Of a stretch of 64,000 nucleotides of DNA, positions 1-8,579 are shown in pieces. Positions within the stretch are counted from its first letter, which is position 1, and each line of letters starts with the position of its first letter. The notes below the pieces were generated by a model. It had not been told where the DNA came from and searched no databases. It worked only from the letters and a program-made list of their open reading frames with translations. The DNA lies in the NCBI GenBank assembly GCA_012103535.1, contig WLWQ01000004.1:248001-312000 (forward strand), given 5' to 3'. Both the position numbers and the translations under genes were made by a program. The DNA comes from Pseudomonadales bacterium. Its GTDB lineage: Bacteria; Pseudomonadota; Gammaproteobacteria; Pseudomonadales; Pseudohongiellaceae.

Positions 1-51
1 GTCGATGGGGGCACTTCTATATCCAAAGGCAAACGCGATTGGATGGATTAA
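1..51 (+). CDS. Partial SDR oxidoreductase, C-terminal end
   Basis: The window opens inside a gene. Frame 1 reads a 16-residue tail, V-D-G-G-T-S-I-S-K-G and so on, then stops at TAA 49-51. The 'DGG' followed by a short polar tail is the usual C-terminus of classical short-chain dehydrogenases, where it closes the Rossmann fold near the nucleotide. The next complete gene is also an SDR, so this may be a tandem pair. The family call rests only on this tail and is moderate. Confidence 0.55.
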   Translation, partial: VDGGTSISKGKRDWMD

Positions 52-150
52 CTCCTACTAACTCGATTCTGCTATCAATACTTGTTCTTACCCATAGCCC
101 TTGCTAGTTTAGCGCTCCTTTTCTGTAGTTTTGAAATAATGAGATTCGCT

Positions 151-180
151 TTGATCGTGGTCTCAGTGACTCTATATAAA
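151..180 (+). promoter_or_regulatory. Possible sigma70-type promoter
   Basis: TTGATC at 151-156 and TATAAA at 175-180 are separated by 18 bp, close to a vegetative -35/-10 pair, and lie just upstream of the SDR start at 207. This comes from sequence inspection alone; no start site is known. Confidence 0.35.
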
Positions 181-206
181 GAAGAAAGACTCGATACGGA
201 GTGAGC

Positions 207-971
207 ATGAGTTTATTTAGTCTCGAAGGCAAAGTTGCCTTAATTACCGGTTCCACCAAAGGTATCGGCAAGGCTATTGCCCAGCGTATGGCAGAGCAGG
301 GAGCCAAAGTTGTTATATCCAGTCGCAACCAGGAGCTCTGCGATGAGGTCGCAGGCGAGATAAATAGCATTGGCGGAACTGCAATCGCCGTTGCCTGCAA
401 TATCAATTACAAAGAACAACTGGAAAACCTTGTCGCTCAAACGAAGCAGCAGTTAGGTGGGATAGATATTCTGGTATGTAATGCAGCAATAAATCCTTAC
501 TTCGGTCCTTCTCAAGAGATTCCAGATTCTGCCTTCGACAAAGTGATGCATGCCAATATCGGCAGTGTGCATCGTCTCTGCCAGCTTGCTATTCCAACCA
601 TGGCCGATAGCGGCGGTGGCGCGGTAATTATTGTGTCTTCAATTGGCGGATTAAAAGGCAGTGATGCCCTCGGCGCCTATGCCATTTCCAAAGCGGCGGA
701 CATGCAGATTGCCAGAAATTTGGCTGTGGAATGGGGGCCTAAGAATGTACGGGTAAACTGCATAGCTCCGGGTCTCGTGCGGACCGATTTCGCCCGCGCC
801 CTCTGGGAGAATCCAGAAATATATGCAGCAACCGTGGCCAAATATCCTTTAAGACGGATTGGTGAGCCGGATGAAATTGCCGGAGCTGCCGTGTTATTGG
901 CCTCTGATGCAGGAAGTTTTACCACAGGACAAACATTAGTAATCGATGGCGGTGGTACAATCGCCGGTTAG
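207..971 (+). CDS. SDR family NAD(P)-dependent oxidoreductase
   Basis: Classical short-chain dehydrogenase/reductase of about 254 residues, predicted to oxidise or reduce a hydroxyl/keto group with NAD(P). The N-terminal glycine motif T-G-S-T-K-G-I-G, the N-A-A motif, the catalytic Ser in 'VSSIGG', the Y-A-I-S-K dyad (Y-x3-K) and the C-terminal 'DGGG' are all present. I prefer ATG 207 over the in-frame GTG at 201 because GGAG lies about 5 bases before the ATG. An acyl-CoA dehydrogenase gene follows after 26 bp, so the two probably form an operon acting on CoA thioesters or related alcohols. The substrate is unknown; a FabG-like or hydroxyacyl-CoA role is possible. Confidence 0.85.
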   Translation: MSLFSLEGKVALITGSTKGIGKAIAQRMAEQGAKVVISSRNQELCDEVAGEINSIGGTAIAVACNINYKEQLENLVAQTKQQLGGIDILVCNAAINPYFGPSQEIPDSAFDKVMHANIGSVHRLCQLAIPTMADSGGGAVIIVSSIGGLKGSDALGAYAISKAADMQIARNLAVEWGPKNVRVNCIAPGLVRTDFARALWENPEIYAATVAKYPLRRIGEPDEIAGAAVLLASDAGSFTTGQTLVIDGGGTIAG

Positions 972-997
972 AGAAATTGTGAGATAGGGGTTTAAGC

Positions 998-2212
998 ATG
1001 GATTTGGGTTTATCAGAAGAACTGGTTGCAGTCAGAGAAAAAATTCGCGCCTTTGTGGAAGAGAAGGTAGAGCCAGTTGAAGCGGAATACCACGCAGAAA
1101 TAGCAGTTGACGATCGTTGGTCCCAAACGCCGCGCCAGCAAGAAATTCTGGATAGTCTGAAAGACGAAGCACGAGCGCAGGGCTTGTGGAATTTCTTTCT
1201 TCCTGAAAGTCAGGGTGGAGCAGGGATATCCAATCTGGAATATGCCCACCTGGCAGAAATCATGGGAAGAAGTCGACTCGCTTCCGAATCCTTTAACTGC
1301 AGCGCGCCTGATACGGGCAATATGGAAGTTCTGGAACGTTACGGCTCAGAAGAACAAAAGAAGCAATGGCTAGAACCATTGCTGGCAGGAGAAATTCGCT
1401 CTGCTTTCGCCATGACCGAACCTGGCGTGGCATCCAGTGATGCCACCAATATTTCTACTCGTGCTGTTTTGGATGGCGATGAATGGGTAATCAGCGGTGA
1501 AAAATTTTACATCTCAGGAGCTGGTGATGCTCGGTGTAAGATAATGATCTGTATGGTGGTGACTGATCCAGACGCTCCCAAGCACAATCGTCAATCCCAG
1601 ATCTTGGTGCCGATGGATGCTGAGGGAGTAGAAGTCGTAAGACCGATGGAGGTTTTTGGAAAGGACGATGCGCCTCATGGGCATATGCACATTAAGTACC
1701 ATAACGTCAGGGTACCTGAGAGCAATATCATTTTAGGTCGTGGCAGGGGATTCGAGATTTCCCAGGGAAGACTAGGACCGGGTCGTATCCACCATTGTAT
1801 GCGTTCGATTGGCGCGGCAGAAAAGGCATTAGACTTAATGTGCACCAGAGCAGTCAGTCGCGAAGCGTTCGGAAAACCTTTAGCAGAATTAGGCGGTAAC
1901 TATGACGTGATCGCCGATAGCCGCATTGAAATTGAGATGTGTCGACTCCTTGTGTATAGAGCGGCTTGGTTAATGGATAGTATTGGTAATAAAGCTGCCC
2001 GGGATGCAATTTCCCAAATCAAGGTGGCTGTCCCGAATATGGCGCTAAGAGTTATCGATCGAGCTATTCAAATGCATGGTGCCGCCGGTGTCTCGCAAGA
2101 TTTTCCATTGGCAGCATTGTGGACGAGTCAACGTACCTTACGATTAGCGGATGGGCCGGATGAGGTTCATCGCAGAGTAATTGCTCGCAAAGAGCTGGCA
2201 AAATACACTTAA
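998..2212 (+). CDS. Acyl-CoA dehydrogenase family protein
   Basis: FAD-dependent acyl-CoA dehydrogenase of 404 residues, the usual family length, expected to introduce an alpha-beta double bond into an acyl-CoA in the cytoplasm. Recognisable blocks are 'FAMTEPGVASSDATN' (flavin and substrate loop), 'ISGEKFYISGAGDA' in the middle beta domain, the 'SREAFGKPLAELGG' region, 'QMHGAAGVSQD' and the C-terminal 'ADGPDEVHRR'. The last motif is typical of the ACAD10/ACAD11-like clade rather than short-chain FadE types. A purine-rich AGGGG precedes the ATG. It is probably co-transcribed with the SDR upstream and is closed by the terminator at 2232. Confidence 0.88.
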   Translation: MDLGLSEELVAVREKIRAFVEEKVEPVEAEYHAEIAVDDRWSQTPRQQEILDSLKDEARAQGLWNFFLPESQGGAGISNLEYAHLAEIMGRSRLASESFNCSAPDTGNMEVLERYGSEEQKKQWLEPLLAGEIRSAFAMTEPGVASSDATNISTRAVLDGDEWVISGEKFYISGAGDARCKIMICMVVTDPDAPKHNRQSQILVPMDAEGVEVVRPMEVFGKDDAPHGHMHIKYHNVRVPESNIILGRGRGFEISQGRLGPGRIHHCMRSIGAAEKALDLMCTRAVSREAFGKPLAELGGNYDVIADSRIEIEMCRLLVYRAAWLMDSIGNKAARDAISQIKVAVPNMALRVIDRAIQMHGAAGVSQDFPLAALWTSQRTLRLADGPDEVHRRVIARKELAKYT

Positions 2213-2231
2213 TCTTAGGTTGGAATGAATT

Positions 2232-2260
2232 AAAATGGGAACTTCGGTTCCCATTTTTGT
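2232..2260 (+). terminator. Rho-independent terminator
   Basis: Perfect 11-bp inverted repeat (2232-2242 with 2247-2257) around a TTCG tetraloop, with the T run forming part of the 3' arm. It sits 19 bp after the acyl-CoA dehydrogenase stop and just before the ribosome-binding site of the next gene, so it separates the two units. Confidence 0.85.
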
Positions 2261-2272
2261 TGGAGTATCGAA

Positions 2273-4237
2273 TTGAGTAAACTTCACTCGATAATTCACA
2301 GCTTGAACAGGTCAGGAGGACTATTCCTACTGGGACTTGTATCGAGTCTTTCGATTACTGCAATAGTGTATTGGCCAGGAATTTCCGGCCCATTCCTATT
2401 TGATGACATACCAAATCTTAGTGAATTAGGAAAATTCGAAGGGATCACTAATTTTGAAACGTTCCGACATTTCGTGTTTGGAAACGTTTCAGGTCCTACT
2501 GGGCGTCCAGTCGCCATGCTCTCTTTTTTACTTGATTCAAGAGAATGGCCGGCAAGTCCAGAATCGTTCAAAACTACAAACATACTGATCCATTTGATGT
2601 GCGGCCTGGCAATTTGCTGGTTTGTATATCTGCTTTGCCAACATTTGAGCAAATCTAAAACTGCAAGCGCACAAATAGCGCTTGTTGTAATGGCTATTTG
2701 GCTGCTTCATCCTCTAAATGTCAGTACTACCCTTTATGTTGTGCAGCGCATGACGCAACTGATGACATTGTTTGCGATTTTGTCACTCGTCTTTTATTTG
2801 CTTGGGCGAAAAATAATAGAAACAAATCCAAAGCAATCAATGTTGTTTCTCTGCATCTGCTTGTTTCCATTTGCCTTGTTGTCTGTTCTGAGCAAAGAAA
2901 GCGGAGCATTGTTACTTCTGATCATCATCATCAGCGAATCCCTTCTATTTAGCAGTCACAGTTCAACTCGGCAGTTTCGATTGTGGTATCGATGCGGAGT
3001 ACTCTTACCACTATCTATTGTAGCGAGCTATCTGATTGTAACTGCGCCCGAATCTCTGGCTTTTTACGAATTTAGAAATTTTTCGCTGGGCGAACGATTA
3101 CTTACGGAAGGTCGCATTGTTTCTGAATTCATACTTAAGATATTTTTACCCGATCAACAACTGGGGATTCTATTGCATGATGGATATCAAATTTCCACTA
3201 GCTTGCTTAACCCTGTTTCTACTCTGTTTTCCATTCTCTTTCTTTTTGGCTTGTGCATAGCGGCAATTTATTTTCGTCACAAGCAACCTGTATTTAGTTT
3301 TGCTGTATTCTGGTTTTTCACTATGCACTTGTTAGAGTCAACCTATATTCCTCTAGAACTCTATTTTGAACATCGAAACTATATGGCGATGATTGGTCCG
3401 CTATTTGCGGCAATCTGGTATTTACACAGCTTATTCGTTTCAGAAGCAAGTGATCTGATAAAGTATTCGATGAAGATTTTTGTTGCCTCTGTGCTGGCCT
3501 TGTCACTTTGGCTTACTTCGCAACTTGCGCATATATGGAGCGATTCACTGGAGCTATACTCTCATATGGCAATTCAAAGGCCGAATTCCAGCCGAGCTCA
3601 ACTCTCTTATGCTGAAGCGTTGCAAACAGAGGGACAAAATCAACAGGTATTTGAACGGTTGTACGCAAATATTCAGAACCATCCTAACGATTTGGTATCG
3701 TTACTTGCGATTTGGAATTATTCATGTAGACAGCAATTAGACGAACCATTGCCAATTTCCGCTATTGCGGAAATGACTGGCTTGGAACTATCTAATGAGA
3801 ATATCAATATTTATATGGATCAACTTATTGCTTACGCTCAATCGAACACATGCCAACAAATAGATGCAGAAGCCTTGGTTAGACTTTTCGAGAGAATCGG
3901 AAGTTTTCCGATTCGGGCGGTCCATAAATCCAATTATTACTATTCATTCTCAAACCTGTATCTTTTGTTGCAGCAACCTAATAATGCTTTAGATATGCTG
4001 GAGAGAGCTAGTGAGTATAACGAAACAGTAGATTTGCGAAATTGGCAGGCACTCGTCGCTGCAGGTGTTGATCAATGGGAAAGATCTATTGGATTCATAG
4101 AGTTATCAAAGCAAGTCGATGAGCGACGATCGCTTTTGGTTCCTTCAAGATTACTGGATATTGAACAACTAGAGGCATTAATTGTCTCGCAAAGTTCTGA
4201 AAGCTCAGATATAGAAAACATTCCGCAAACAAACTAG
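2273..4237 (+). CDS. Multispanning GT-C-like membrane protein with TPR-like C-terminus
   Basis: A 654-residue integral membrane protein. The N-terminal segment contains 'GPFLFDDIPNL', an acidic first-loop motif reminiscent of PMT/TMTC-type GT-C glycosyltransferases, which use a lipid-linked sugar on the periplasmic side. About ten hydrophobic segments follow up to roughly residue 420. The last 220 residues are soluble, with helical pairs suggestive of tetratricopeptide repeats. Translation probably begins at TTG 2273, because GGAG lies 7 bases upstream and no ATG fits. A family 2 glycosyltransferase follows after 53 bp, which supports a role in glycan or O-glycosylation chemistry. The assignment is from motif and layout only. 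Confidence 0.55.
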   Translation: MSKLHSIIHSLNRSGGLFLLGLVSSLSITAIVYWPGISGPFLFDDIPNLSELGKFEGITNFETFRHFVFGNVSGPTGRPVAMLSFLLDSREWPASPESFKTTNILIHLMCGLAICWFVYLLCQHLSKSKTASAQIALVVMAIWLLHPLNVSTTLYVVQRMTQLMTLFAILSLVFYLLGRKIIETNPKQSMLFLCICLFPFALLSVLSKESGALLLLIIIISESLLFSSHSSTRQFRLWYRCGVLLPLSIVASYLIVTAPESLAFYEFRNFSLGERLLTEGRIVSEFILKIFLPDQQLGILLHDGYQISTSLLNPVSTLFSILFLFGLCIAAIYFRHKQPVFSFAVFWFFTMHLLESTYIPLELYFEHRNYMAMIGPLFAAIWYLHSLFVSEASDLIKYSMKIFVASVLALSLWLTSQLAHIWSDSLELYSHMAIQRPNSSRAQLSYAEALQTEGQNQQVFERLYANIQNHPNDLVSLLAIWNYSCRQQLDEPLPISAIAEMTGLELSNENINIYMDQLIAYAQSNTCQQIDAEALVRLFERIGSFPIRAVHKSNYYYSFSNLYLLLQQPNNALDMLERASEYNETVDLRNWQALVAAGVDQWERSIGFIELSKQVDERRSLLVPSRLLDIEQLEALIVSQSSESSDIENIPQTN

Positions 4238-4290
4238 CCAATATGCGCAATTCTCTTTTGGTGTGACTCGGATGCGTAAAGAAGTCTCCA

Positions 4291-5118
4291 GTGGCAATCA
4301 GAAATATTAGTGTAATTATACCGACCCATAATCGAGGCTATTGTCTTGGTCGGGCTCTTGACTCTGTAATAGCCCAGTCTGAATCAGTGCATGAGATTAT
4401 TGTGGTCGACGATGGGTCAACTGATAACACTCAAGAATTATTGAGTGAGTTTTATCCGAGTGTTCAAATTATAGAGCAGCGGAACTCAGGGGTCAGTGCT
4501 GCTAGAAATGCTGGAGTTAAGGTAGCGGCTGGTGAGTGGTTGGCTTTCCTCGATTCTGATGACGAATGGTTGCCTGATAAAATCGAAAAGCAAATGACAG
4601 CAGCAAGCGATAATCCCGATTACAAACTGATTCATTGTGATGAAATTTGGATTCGCAATGGTGTTCGTGTCAATGCGATGGATAAGCACGAAAAATTCGG
4701 CGGATTTATTTTTGATAAGTGTTTACCGCGGTGTGTGATCTCTCCGTCGGCGACAATAATCCAGCGCGATCTCTTCGATGAAATAGGGCTGTTCGACGAA
4801 ACTATGCCTGCCTGCGAAGACTACGATCTGTGGCTTCGAATCTGTAGTCGCTATCCAGTACTATACCTCGAAGAAAAGCTGTTGCGAAAATACGGTGGGC
4901 ATGAGGACCAACTCTCCAGAAAACATTGGGGAATGGATAGATTTCGTGTTGAGGCGCTAGATCGCATTATTCGAGCTGGCAGTCTAGATAAAGCGCAATT
5001 ATCCTCAGCCCGTTCTATGCTGATTACGAAATGTAATATTCTGCTTGCAGGTGCGGAAAAACACGGCAACGTTGAACTTAAGAATAAGATAGATACCATT
5101 CTCAGCACCCATTCCTGA
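4291..5118 (+). CDS. Glycosyltransferase family 2
   Basis: GT-A fold sugar transferase of 275 residues. The N-terminus 'VIIPTHNRG', the nucleotide-binding 'VDDGSTDNT' and the metal-binding 'DSDDEW' (D-x-D equivalent) are clear. The acceptor-side 'ACEDYDLWLRI' block is also typical. It should transfer an activated sugar in the cytoplasm; there are no membrane segments. The start is a GTG with only a weak upstream AAGAAG. The following gene begins 4 bp after its stop, so translation is probably coupled. Donor and acceptor cannot be told from sequence. Confidence 0.88.
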   Translation: MAIRNISVIIPTHNRGYCLGRALDSVIAQSESVHEIIVVDDGSTDNTQELLSEFYPSVQIIEQRNSGVSAARNAGVKVAAGEWLAFLDSDDEWLPDKIEKQMTAASDNPDYKLIHCDEIWIRNGVRVNAMDKHEKFGGFIFDKCLPRCVISPSATIIQRDLFDEIGLFDETMPACEDYDLWLRICSRYPVLYLEEKLLRKYGGHEDQLSRKHWGMDRFRVEALDRIIRAGSLDKAQLSSARSMLITKCNILLAGAEKHGNVELKNKIDTILSTHS

Positions 5119-5122
5119 AACG

Positions 5123-5935
5123 ATGAATAACTACTCTGACATAAATCTTGTAATTGCTCATAAACTGGAAGCTGAGTTGCTTATTAACTGGTTTGAGCTG
5201 GAGCTTGATGAATCGAATGAATTTCGGATTTATCGAAATTCAGCAGGGATGCAGGCTATTGTGGCAGGGATGGGAGTCGATCGAGCAAAAGCTGGAACCG
5301 AATATCTAGGGGATCGGGACGCGCAATCAGAACGATCCAGAGCTTGGTTAAATATCGGCATTGCTGGTCATCAGAGCGCGAAAATCGGTTCCTGCCTCTC
5401 TGCCCATAAAATCACTCATCGATCATCTGGGAGTACTAGATTTCCTGCATTGGTTTTTACCAATATTGCTACCACCGAAGTAGTTACGGTAGATGAGCCG
5501 GAAATTGAATATCCCGAGGACGTGGCTTACGAAATGGAAGCAGCAGGATTTTGGGATGGCGCGCTTAAGTACTCCACCCTGGAACTAGTTCAATGTCTAA
5601 AGATAATTTCAGATAACAAAGAACATTCGACAGAAAAGGTCACCAAAGATTCTATCTTAGCGTTAATGGCATCTAAGCAAGCGCAAATTGTAGATTGTTG
5701 TAATCAGTTACAGGCTCTTGCAGATGCGTACAATGGCGCCAATGCATTAGGTACGACTTATGAGCGATTGCTCTCCAGCGTTCATCTAACCGTTACTCAA
5801 CAGAATCAATTGAAAAGATTGTGTCAGCGCTATGCTGCTTTGGGTAGAGAAGAGGAATTACAACAAATACTGACCCACAAATTTCAATCCAGTAAAGAAT
5901 TATTGACCCAAATGAACGAGCAAATTAAGGGATAA
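5123..5935 (+). CDS. Nucleoside phosphorylase-like protein
   Basis: The first 170 residues resemble the purine/uridine phosphorylase and MTA/SAH nucleosidase fold: 'AIVAGMGVDRAKAGTEYL' early, 'LNIGIAGH' in the glycine-rich strand, and 'YEMEAAGFW', the M-E-A signature that binds the ribose. The remaining 90 residues are a helical extension without a known motif. A role in cleaving or salvaging a modified nucleoside is inferred. It is packed between a glycosyltransferase (4 bp gap) and a spore-photoproduct-lyase-like radical SAM gene (9 bp gap). That pairing suggests processing of damaged or modified nucleosides, but the substrate is not known. Confidence 0.62.
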   Translation: MNNYSDINLVIAHKLEAELLINWFELELDESNEFRIYRNSAGMQAIVAGMGVDRAKAGTEYLGDRDAQSERSRAWLNIGIAGHQSAKIGSCLSAHKITHRSSGSTRFPALVFTNIATTEVVTVDEPEIEYPEDVAYEMEAAGFWDGALKYSTLELVQCLKIISDNKEHSTEKVTKDSILALMASKQAQIVDCCNQLQALADAYNGANALGTTYERLLSSVHLTVTQQNQLKRLCQRYAALGREEELQQILTHKFQSSKELLTQMNEQIKG

Positions 5936-5944
5936 AAGGAAACA

Positions 5945-6928
5945 GTGTTTTCGGCCATTTACATAGAAGAAGAAGTCCGCTGTGAAGATCGGGTGCAAGA
6001 GATACTGGCGCGATTTTCGGAAATTCCACAAATAGAATGCGAGCGTTACGGAGAGATATTCAATCGCAATGCTCAAAATTTTCGTTTACAGAAAAAATCT
6101 CCTGCTCTGATACTGGCAAAAAAATACGGCAATCTAGTCTTAACATCGCCAGAAGGATATGGATTTCAAGGAGGTCAGAGTTTCTATTTTTCGCATATGC
6201 TTAATTGCATCTACGATTGTCGCTATTGTTTTCTGCAAGGCATGTACCGCTCCGCAAATTATGTGTTGTTTGTAAACTATGAGGATTTTGCCGCACAGCT
6301 CGAATCTGTATCAACCGATTCAGATCAGTCAGCGATTTTTTACAGTGGCTACGATTGCGATAGTTTGGCCTTGGAGCCAATTAGTAAATTTTGCGAATAC
6401 TTTTTGCCTGTATTCAAGCGTACCCCTAATTCAATTCTAGAGATACGAACGAAGAGCACACAGATTCGAAGCATCCTCGAAACGGAGTCATTCGAAAATT
6501 GTGTCATCGCCATGAGCTTTACTGCTCATGGTGCGAGTCAACAGTTTGAGCACAAAGTCCCCTCTATTGCAAAACGCATTGAGGCACTACTCAAACTACA
6601 ACAGGCGGGTTGGAGGATTGCGCTGCGCTTTGAGCCGATAATCTGGGAATCACAATTGATAAAGAATTATCAAAAACTGTTCGATGAAATTTTCGCGACA
6701 CTTGATATTGAGAAAATTCATTCCGTGAGTATTGGTGAGTTTCGGATGCCCTCAAGCTTTTACAAGAACATCGTTAAACTCTACCCCGACGAAGCGCTAT
6801 TCGCGCGAGAAACTGAGATAAGTGACGGTATGATTTCTTTAGCAACTAAAGAAGTTGAACCATTGCAAGAACTGGAACAACTATTACTAGGATATATTAG
6901 CGCAGAACAGTATTATCGCTGTGCTTAG
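5945..6928 (+). CDS. Spore photoproduct lyase-like radical SAM protein
   Basis: Radical SAM protein of 327 residues with the cluster-binding C-x3-C-x2-C at Cys88, Cys92 and Cys95 ('CIYDCRYCF'), followed by the 'GMYRS' block seen in the SplB family. 'EIRTKSTQIRSIL' and 'ALRFEPII' further match the barrel of that family. SplB repairs 5-thyminyl-5,6-dihydrothymine in spores; non-spore-formers carry homologues of uncertain function. The start is GTG 5945 behind AAAGGA. It is the fourth gene of a tight run with a nucleoside-phosphorylase-like protein upstream and an SDR downstream. Confidence 0.72.
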   Translation: MFSAIYIEEEVRCEDRVQEILARFSEIPQIECERYGEIFNRNAQNFRLQKKSPALILAKKYGNLVLTSPEGYGFQGGQSFYFSHMLNCIYDCRYCFLQGMYRSANYVLFVNYEDFAAQLESVSTDSDQSAIFYSGYDCDSLALEPISKFCEYFLPVFKRTPNSILEIRTKSTQIRSILETESFENCVIAMSFTAHGASQQFEHKVPSIAKRIEALLKLQQAGWRIALRFEPIIWESQLIKNYQKLFDEIFATLDIEKIHSVSIGEFRMPSSFYKNIVKLYPDEALFARETEISDGMISLATKEVEPLQELEQLLLGYISAEQYYRCA

Positions 6929-6952
6929 AAATACAGATAGCGATTGAGTTCT

Positions 6953-7672
6953 ATGACTGACAATAGCAAAGGCTTAATAATCGTAAGCGGCGCCTCTTCG
7001 GGAATAGGCAAGGCCATGTCTCTAAAGCTTTTGGCTGAGGGCTATTCTGTGCTTGGCCTTGCCAAGAGTTTTGACAATAAAGCAGCACCTGAAAACTTTT
7101 CTTCCATCGAAATCGATCTTGCAGACCTTGATCAACTTCCTACAGAGCTGGATCAAATTGCTAAAAACATTTCTGAGCCAATCAGAGGATTAGTCAACAA
7201 TGCGGGCATTGGCAAGATGGCTTTTCTTGAGCAATTGTCTGTCGCAGATATGCGCTTGGTGATGGAAACGAATTTTTTAAGCCATGCCATCGTGACAAAA
7301 GCGTTTTTGTCGCAGCTTAAGCAGCAGCAAAGTTTAGTAGATGTTGTCTTTACAGGTTCCGAGGCTGCTTTAGCTGGTGCACGACAAGGGAGCATCTATT
7401 GTGCAAGTAAATTCGCAGTAAGAGGATTCGCTCAGGCCATCAGGGACGAATGTGCAAAATCTCAAGTGCGCGTATCAATTTTGAACCCGGGAGCCGTCCG
7501 TACCCCATTTTTTGATGAGCTACATTTTGAGCCAGGTGACGCTCCACAAAATGCAATTGAACCCGAAGATGTGGCAGAACTGCTAATTACGATCTTAAAT
7601 GCCCGGCCAGGGACTGTAGTCGATGAAATAAACCTGTCACCACAGACTCACGTCTGGCAAAAAAAGCCATGA
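6953..7672 (+). CDS. SDR family NAD(P)-dependent oxidoreductase
   Basis: Classical SDR of about 239 residues. 'VSGASSGIGKAM' is the nucleotide-binding glycine motif, 'LVNNAGIG' the N-A-G motif, and 'SIYCASKFA' supplies the Y-x3-K dyad. 'NPGAVRTPFF' follows the active site as usual. Start choice is open between TTG 6944 and ATG 6953; I use the ATG. It lies 24 bp after the radical SAM gene and is probably the last gene of that operon. The substrate is unknown. Confidence 0.82.
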   Translation: MTDNSKGLIIVSGASSGIGKAMSLKLLAEGYSVLGLAKSFDNKAAPENFSSIEIDLADLDQLPTELDQIAKNISEPIRGLVNNAGIGKMAFLEQLSVADMRLVMETNFLSHAIVTKAFLSQLKQQQSLVDVVFTGSEAALAGARQGSIYCASKFAVRGFAQAIRDECAKSQVRVSILNPGAVRTPFFDELHFEPGDAPQNAIEPEDVAELLITILNARPGTVVDEINLSPQTHVWQKKP

Positions 7673-7675
7673 TTT

Positions 7676-7694
7676 CTGCGACAAATTGTCGCAG
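7676..7694. repeat. Perfect palindrome between operons
   Basis: A 9-bp perfect inverted repeat with a single central base (arm CTGCGACAA) lies immediately after the SDR stop. No T run follows, so it is a weak terminator candidate, and the near absence of a loop looks more like an operator for a dimeric regulator. A second imperfect hairpin (CTGTC...GACAG) lies about 25 bp downstream, before copC. Confidence 0.4.
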
Positions 7695-7814
7695 GAAGTA
7701 GGAAATCCCTGCTGTCTGTCGAAAATGACAGGCATGTAGCAAGGAAAGCTGAGATAATTCTGCACTTCCATGCAAACCTATCGCTCTATTAGCGAACCGC
7801 CTGCTGAGGTAACT

Positions 7815-8186
7815 ATGAAACTTACAAGATTGACCAAAACTCTTGCTTGGATGCTGGTATGCGCACTTCCCATGCTCTCCCACGGACATACAGCTCTGAA
7901 AGAATCCACTCCTGGTGATGGTGTCACGATTACGGCTGCACCTGGTCACATCGATTTAGTTTTTAATGGTCCCGTTCGCCTGGTTAAGCTCGACCTCAAA
8001 GCGCCTGATCATGAAATGCCGACCACTTTTGCGGTTCAGGCTGATGCCATAGCAACTTATCGTGTCGAAACTCCAAACATGCATCCTGGCCAATTCACCG
8101 TTGAGTGGGCAGCTATTGGTGCCGACGGACATACCGTTACCAATACATTCAGTTTTACTGTTGATCCGAATGCTGCAACGGAATAA
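7815..8186 (+). CDS. copC: CopC-like periplasmic copper-binding protein
   Basis: Exported copper chaperone of 123 residues. The start is ATG 7815, four bases after GAGGT; the longer frame from 7770 adds a non-signal-like stretch. A signal peptide ends in 'SHG', leaving His25 as the mature N-terminus, which in CopC proteins is itself a Cu(II) ligand. 'DGH' at 104-106 supplies the other ligands, and 'IDLVFNGPVRLVK' is the family's beta-strand signature. It is followed by copD, matching the CopC-CopD copper-uptake pair. Two more CopC-like genes lie 6-8 kb downstream. Confidence 0.85.
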   Translation: MKLTRLTKTLAWMLVCALPMLSHGHTALKESTPGDGVTITAAPGHIDLVFNGPVRLVKLDLKAPDHEMPTTFAVQADAIATYRVETPNMHPGQFTVEWAAIGADGHTVTNTFSFTVDPNAATE

Positions 8187-8219
8187 GCGGTAACTACTGT
8201 TCAATAGGCTTGCTACAGG

Positions 8220-8579
8220 ATGAATATCGTCCCGACTTCTTGGGAGCTAGCAAGCCTCTTCTGTAAGCTTTTCTTTTATTTCGGTGCCGCCAGTATGATT
8301 GGCGGCAGTGTCTGCCTCTGGTTGTACAACGATGGCAGTCGTCGCGTCGTTCAAGCGAATATTCGCTACCTTACCTTTGGCGCATTTATTGGGTTTCAAG
8401 GCGCGCTCTTAAATTTTCTCGTTCAAGTAGGCATGGTTTCAGGTTCGGGAGTCATGGGCATGTTCGACTGGAACATGGCTTCGATATTTCTCGATACACA
8501 ACTAGGCGATACGACTTTTTTAGGCTGGCTGGCTTCGTTATTGTTTTTGTTGCTGGTTTGTTCTATTTGCAAAAGATAG
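8220..8579 (+). CDS. copD: CopD, N-terminal half (frameshifted)
   Basis: The 119-residue frame encodes the first three or so membrane helices of a CopD-type copper transporter, then runs into a stop just after a T-rich stretch ('tttttg' near 8545). The next frame continues the same membrane protein without loss, and together they give about 300 residues, the normal CopD length. Restoring one missing base between about 8541 and 8560 would join them. It is either a sequencing or assembly indel, a young pseudogene, or, less likely, a recoded gene. It lies 33 bp after copC. Confidence 0.7.
   Translation: MNIVPTSWELASLFCKLFFYFGAASMIGGSVCLWLYNDGSRRVVQANIRYLTFGAFIGFQGALLNFLVQVGMVSGSGVMGMFDWNMASIFLDTQLGDTTFLGWLASLLFLLLVCSICKR

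Noticed and set aside
7587..7949. A 120-codon minus-strand frame across the SDR end and copC start
   Set aside because: It overlaps two well supported genes and shows no domain or ribosome site.
8541..8560. Programmed -1 frameshifting in copD
   Set aside because: The T-rich stretch does not form a proper X-XXY-YYZ heptamer in the zero frame, and I see no convincing downstream stem; a simple indel explains it better.
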